From: Monoraphidium neglectum
Lineage: Eukaryota; Chlorophyta; Chlorophyceae; Sphaeropleales; Selenastraceae
Direction of reading: 5' to 3'
Length of the DNA: 10,278 bases
Assembly (NCBI RefSeq): GCF_000611645.1
Contig: NW_014011476.1
Span: forward strand, 1-10,278
Each line of letters opens with the position of its first letter. The first letter of the stretch is position 1. A program made the position numbers and the translations under genes. This document shows, one piece after another, positions 8,550-10,278 of the stretch. Under the pieces are notes generated by a model. The model saw only the letters and a list, made by a program, of their open reading frames with translations, was not told the origin of the DNA and ran no database searches.

Positions 8550-9556
8550 GCGCAGACTATGGCAACACCAGCAGCAGCACCACCTGGTACAGCATGGCCT
8601 ACCTGGAGCGCTTCGGGTTCGTCAAGCAGGGCCAGCGCATCATGCAGGTGGGCGGGGACCGTGAATTCAAAGTTCTCACCGTGAACTTCTGAATGTTCAC
8701 GCTGGGAAGGCGGGGAGCCGGTCGTGTCGCTGCACGGCTCAGGGGCCGTTGAGGCTGTGTTGATTGTTGAGGCTGCGTAAAAGGGGTCTGTGGGGCGTGG
8801 GGCGAGCAGTTGCCTGGGGGACTGCCACGCAAACCAGGGGAACACACTGGGGCCGCTGCAAACGGGGGCGGGGGATTGTCGTCTGGCAGCGCGCTGCTTG
8901 CAGGCGCCGTCGGGGCTTGATGCACTGGGCACTCCGCTGCTTTGCCTGCCAGCGTCCGCCCGCTCGTCTTCCGCATCAATCACTCACAATGTTGTTAACT
9001 TGTGATGTTTCTGCACACGCCAACCCAGGTCGGCGCCGGCGGCGGCATGAAGGGCGGCGTGAACATCTGGCAGGCCCTCAGGGACACAGAGACCCCCCAC
9101 GCCGCCTGGGTGCACGTCGCCGTCCCCTACACCGAGGCCGACATGCCGAGATCCATCTCAGACCCCCGGTCTGCCGCGAAGACGGCAGCAGGCGCACGCG
9201 TGAAGGTCGGCGGCGGGGCCGTGTATCTGGATGAGAAGGCGCGCGCGGCGGAGAAGCCTTGCGTGGAGGTGTCCGCGCCGTCGTCGCCGGCGGCGTCGTC
9301 GGGCAGTGCGCCGTCGGATGCCAGCAGCCTTGCCGACGCCGCGTGCCGCGCGATCGAGTTCGAGCAGCGGCTCGCGGCTGCGGCGGCCGCGAACGGCGGC
9401 GCGAGGGTCGGGCCGGACCAGGACGCTTTCAAGAGTGGCGCCGTCGGCGATGGCGCGGGCAGGGGGCGGAAGGGGCTGCGGAAGAGCGCGATTGAGGCGG
9501 CGATCGAGGCGGAGGCGACGGCCGAAGTTGAGGAGTTTGGGTTCTCGCCCTTGTAG
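2478..9556 (+). CDS. KCS: 3-ketoacyl-CoA synthase (FAE1/CUT1-type very-long-chain fatty acid condensing enzyme), 13 exons, N-terminus unresolved
   Basis: KCS enzymes condense malonyl-CoA with a long-chain acyl-CoA, the first and chain-length-setting step of ER fatty acid elongation. Coding exons: 2478-2585, 3266-3374, 3751-3834, 4698-4810, 5126-5197, 5794-5840, 6078-6134, 6505-6618, 6973-7027, 7323-7400, 7905-8097, 8556-8647, 9029-9556 (TAG). All introns are GT..AG, every junction is phase-compatible, and the total is 1650 nt. Residues counted from 2478: YMLDFSVYRPPE (family DFACYKP), FLDKVVAKSGL, LEKTGVKPQDVDILITNCS (74-121), GMGCSIG with nucleophile Cys147, SGGAAMLMTNK, DDAAYRC, EHFALHAGGY with His314, YGNTSSST with Asn347, and NIWQALRD near the end of the domain. 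C-to-H (167) and H-to-N (33) spacings match FAE1 Cys223, His391, Asn424 within one residue. The typical N-terminal transmembrane pair and start codon are not located. A long Ala/Glu-rich tail follows the domain. Family assignment is firm; chain-length preference cannot be read. Confidence 0.93.
2586..3265 (+). other. KCS: KCS intron, 680 nt
   Basis: Donor GTGGGT at 2586, acceptor CCCCACAG ending at 3265, phase 0. The middle (about 2930-3130) is dense in CCGCC and GCGGCCGC, which creates long open frames of Arg/Pro/Ala-rich low complexity; these are not supported as genes. Direct joining of the flanking exons gives the family spacing between the YRP motif and the following FLDKVV helix, so no exon is missing here. 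Confidence 0.7.
3835..4697 (+). other. KCS: Longest KCS intron (863 nt), G-rich 5' half
   Basis: Donor GTGGGT at 3835, acceptor CACCCACAG ending at 4697, splitting a Gly codon after its first base. The first ~300 nt are strongly purine/G-rich on the coding strand, with closely spaced GGG runs right at the donor (3833-3864). A TGTAA lies within it at 4621-4625. The flanking exons read straight through as LEKT-G-VKPQD, so no exon is missing here. Confidence 0.75.
4832..4870 (+). repeat. Imperfect 17-nt direct repeat with TGACTCA-like core
   Basis: CTCATGCATGACTCACG (4832-4848) and CTCATGCATTGCTCACG (4854-4870) differ at two positions and have a period of 22 nt. A further GTGACTCACGG copy of the core lies at 4817-4827. 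They lie just inside the KCS intron 4811-5125. Confidence 0.6.
5126..5197 (+). other. KCS: KCS exon carrying the catalytic cysteine
   Basis: A 72-nt phase-0 exon of 24 codons flanked by AATCAG and GTGAGG. It encodes VYHLAGMGCSIGVIAVGL and a few further residues. The cysteine codon at 5150-5152 is the acyl-accepting nucleophile in the family GMGCSAG motif. Confidence 0.92.
5198..5793 (+). other. KCS: KCS intron, 596 nt
   Basis: Donor GTGAGG at 5198, acceptor CCCCGCAG ending at 5793 after a C-rich tract. It is GC-rich, with overlapping open frames on both strands that are Arg/Ala/Pro-rich. The flanking exons read DMLK then AHPNSIAL, matching the family order DLLQ then HPNSYA, so no coding exon is missing. 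Confidence 0.8.
6154..6173. repeat. Perfect 8-bp inverted repeat (hairpin), loop of 4
   Basis: GGTCAAAC, loop TGAG, GTTTGACC. It begins 20 nt inside the KCS intron 6135-6504, close to the donor. A further GTCAA and a TTGAC lie just downstream (6176-6198). Confidence 0.65.
7401..7904 (+). other. KCS: KCS intron, 504 nt, with CAG-type repeat
   Basis: Donor GTGGGC at 7401 and acceptor CCCCGCAG ending at 7904 after a C-rich tract, phase 0. It contains the CAG/TAT repeat at 7565-7620 and a TGTAA near 7653. No coding sequence is missing: TWQQ continues directly into YAEAAT. Confidence 0.8.
7565..7620 (+). repeat. Intronic CAG repeat with CAGTATCAGCAG units
   Basis: A run of CAG triplets with one CGG interruption is followed by two tandem 12-nt units CAGTATCAGCAG (7589-7600 and 7601-7612) and further CAG. 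It lies in the KCS intron 7401-7904 and is therefore not translated in the model. Confidence 0.8.
7905..8097 (+). other. KCS: KCS exon carrying the catalytic histidine
   Basis: A 193-nt exon flanked by CCCCGCAG and GTGGGT, ending one base into an Asp codon. It encodes the family segment leading to CIEHFALHAGGYAVL. The catalytic His codon is at 8007-8009. Confidence 0.93.
8096..8293 (+). repeat. 49-nt imperfect direct duplication containing a splice donor
   Basis: Positions 8096-8144 and 8245-8293 are 49 nt each and match at 41 positions, seven of the eight differences being transitions. Both start GGGTGGGTGCGGGGCGC and end ATGAGCAGC. Copy one contains the real donor of the KCS intron (GT at 8098); copy two repeats the same donor context 149 nt downstream. 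A TG-rich tract lies between them. Confidence 0.8.
8168..8236. repeat. TG/GTGTGGG simple repeat ending in a G10 run
   Basis: Tracts of TG and GTGTGGG units end in TTTTCTTT followed by ten G residues (8227-8236). Intronic, between the two copies of the 49-nt duplication. Confidence 0.8.
8506..8555. repeat. Alternating (CA)n(CG)n tract running into a splice acceptor
   Basis: About 49 nt of strict purine-pyrimidine alternation: CA repeats to about 8534, then CG repeats, ending in the CAG acceptor (AG at 8554-8555) of the KCS exon 8556-8647. There is no pyrimidine tract in front of this acceptor. Confidence 0.85.
8556..8647 (+). other. KCS: KCS exon carrying the catalytic asparagine
   Basis: A 92-nt exon whose first two bases complete an Asp codon. 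It encodes YGNTSSSTTWYSMAYLERFG, matching the family FGNTSSSSLWYELAY motif. The catalytic Asn codon is at 8564-8566. Frame and motif place the acceptor exactly at the end of the CG repeat. Confidence 0.92.
8680..8701. repeat. 7-bp inverted repeat (hairpin), loop of 8
   Basis: CGTGAAC (8680-8686) and GTTCACG (8695-8701) are perfect inverted arms. A related imperfect copy, GTGAATTCAAAGTTCTCAC, lies just upstream (8661-8679). Both are within the KCS intron 8648-9028. Confidence 0.5.
8748..8777 (+). repeat. 12-nt direct repeat GTTGAGGCTGYG
   Basis: GTTGAGGCTGTG (8748-8759) and GTTGAGGCTGCG (8766-8777), one mismatch, period 18 nt, in the last KCS intron. Confidence 0.55.
9134..9553 (+). other. 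KCS: C-terminal Ala/Glu-rich extension of the KCS protein
   Basis: The last exon continues in frame about 140 codons beyond the point where the family normally ends, just after the WVHV segment that aligns with the plant PWMDEIHEFPV region. The tail is rich in Ala, Ser, Gly and Glu, contains runs such as AAAAAA and IEAAIEAEATAEVEE, and ends EEFGFSPL. It has no hydrophobic segment and no dilysine ER-retrieval motif. It could be a disordered or partly helical tail. The codon use is as GC-rich as the rest of the gene. Confidence 0.7.
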
Positions 9557-10278
9557 GCGGCCTGCGGCGGCAACGGGGGCGGCCGGCGGCGCACGGCGGG
9601 CGCGCTCACTGGCGAGCGCCCCAGGAGGCCGCACGGCCCCCGTGGCGGCGCTCGGGGTGCGCGCCTTTGCCACGGCTGTGCATGTTTCGAAGCGCCGGAG
9701 GGGCGAGGACGGCGCAGGGCACGCGTGGCGGCGTGGGTGCCCGACGCACCGCTTTGGACGGCGCGTGCGCTCGACCCCCGTTGCGCCGCTCGCCCTGCCT
9801 CTCGCCGGCCGTGAATCGCACAGGCATAGCATTTTTCTGGGGCACGTGTGCGCGCGCGCGTGCGCACTTTGCCCTGTCTGAAACATGGCTTGCTTCTCAC
9901 CCAACTCCCAACAAACGCACGCTTCGTGCATCGCCGGCACCCACGGCCCAGGCTGAGGCGGTGCGACCGCGCCCGCGAGCCCCCCGCCCCAGCGCCGCAG
10001 GATGCGCCACGGCCGCCGCACGCCGGCCCACCGGAAGGCGGGCGGGCGCTTGCGTGTGCCCTCATGAGTGCGCGCGTGTGAATTTCACCGCGCGCCTAGT
10101 TTCGTCACCGGCATAGCGATTCATGGCCGTCGACCGCCCACGCCCCGCGACTCTGGCAAAACGGCCTGGCCTAATCTGATGTTTCTTGAACTACCGCGGC
10201 GTGCTGCCGCCCCCAACGATCCCGATGCCGCCGGCAGCCGGCCCGCGTGCACGGCGGCGCGGCCCCGCACCGCTGGGC
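9557..10278. other. GC-rich region downstream of KCS: 3' UTR and intergenic, no supported gene
   Basis: No TGTAA is found between the KCS stop and the window end, so its polyadenylation site may use a variant signal or lie outside. Open frames on both strands here are Arg/Ala/Pro-rich low complexity without recognisable motifs. An alternating CG-rich tract that could favour Z-DNA lies at about 9844-9868. Confidence 0.5.

Noticed and set aside
9127..10065. 312-codon minus-strand open frame
   Set aside because: Mostly antisense to the KCS tail and to GC-rich downstream sequence; Arg/Ala/Pro low complexity and no domain.
10186..10278. Minus-strand frame containing GGIGIVGGG, resembling a dinucleotide-binding glycine motif
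   Set aside because: Only about 28 codons are visible before a stop and the window end; the glycine run can arise from GC-rich repeats.
1..10278. Mobile element or viral insertion
   Set aside because: I found no reverse transcriptase, transposase or integrase motifs, no long terminal repeats and no clear target-site duplications.

Overview
The window looks like nuclear DNA of a green alga (Chlorophyta). It is very GC-rich. Coding sequence is cut into many short exons by introns of about 170 to 860 nt with GT..AG ends, and there are CAG, CA/TG and CG simple repeats. TGTAA, the usual green-algal polyadenylation signal, occurs after the first gene. The lineage is inferred from these traits only. 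No bacterial operon, ribosome binding site, CRISPR array, tRNA or rRNA gene was seen.

Layout, all on the + strand. Positions 1-232 are an intron with a CA-rich microsatellite. Positions 233-1614 hold the last three exons of a class I S-adenosylmethionine-dependent methyltransferase-like gene; its 5' end lies outside the window. One exon carries an in-frame CAG tract (12 + 11 glutamines) inside a low-complexity insertion, and another exon is only 31 nt. Positions 1615-2477 hold the 3' UTR of that gene and the unresolved promoter or 5' end of the next.

Positions 2478-9556 encode the main gene, a plant-type 3-ketoacyl-CoA synthase (KCS, the FAE1/CUT1 condensing enzyme of very-long-chain fatty acid elongation). 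I could reconstruct 13 coding exons whose phases all agree and whose lengths sum to 1650 nt (549 codons plus stop). The Cys-His-Asn catalytic triad is complete, and its spacing (167 and 33 residues) nearly equals that of Arabidopsis FAE1 (168 and 33), which supports the splicing model. The N-terminal membrane segments typical of KCS are not identified. After the conserved domain there is an Ala/Glu-rich tail of roughly 145 residues. Positions 9557-10278 are GC-rich, with no gene that I can support.

The two genes are head-to-tail neighbours with no evident functional link. The unusual material is mostly intronic: a 49-nt imperfect duplication that copies a splice donor, a CA/CG alternating tract that runs into a splice acceptor, a cluster of GCATGC palindromes, and small hairpins. 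I see no sign of a novel multi-gene system here.
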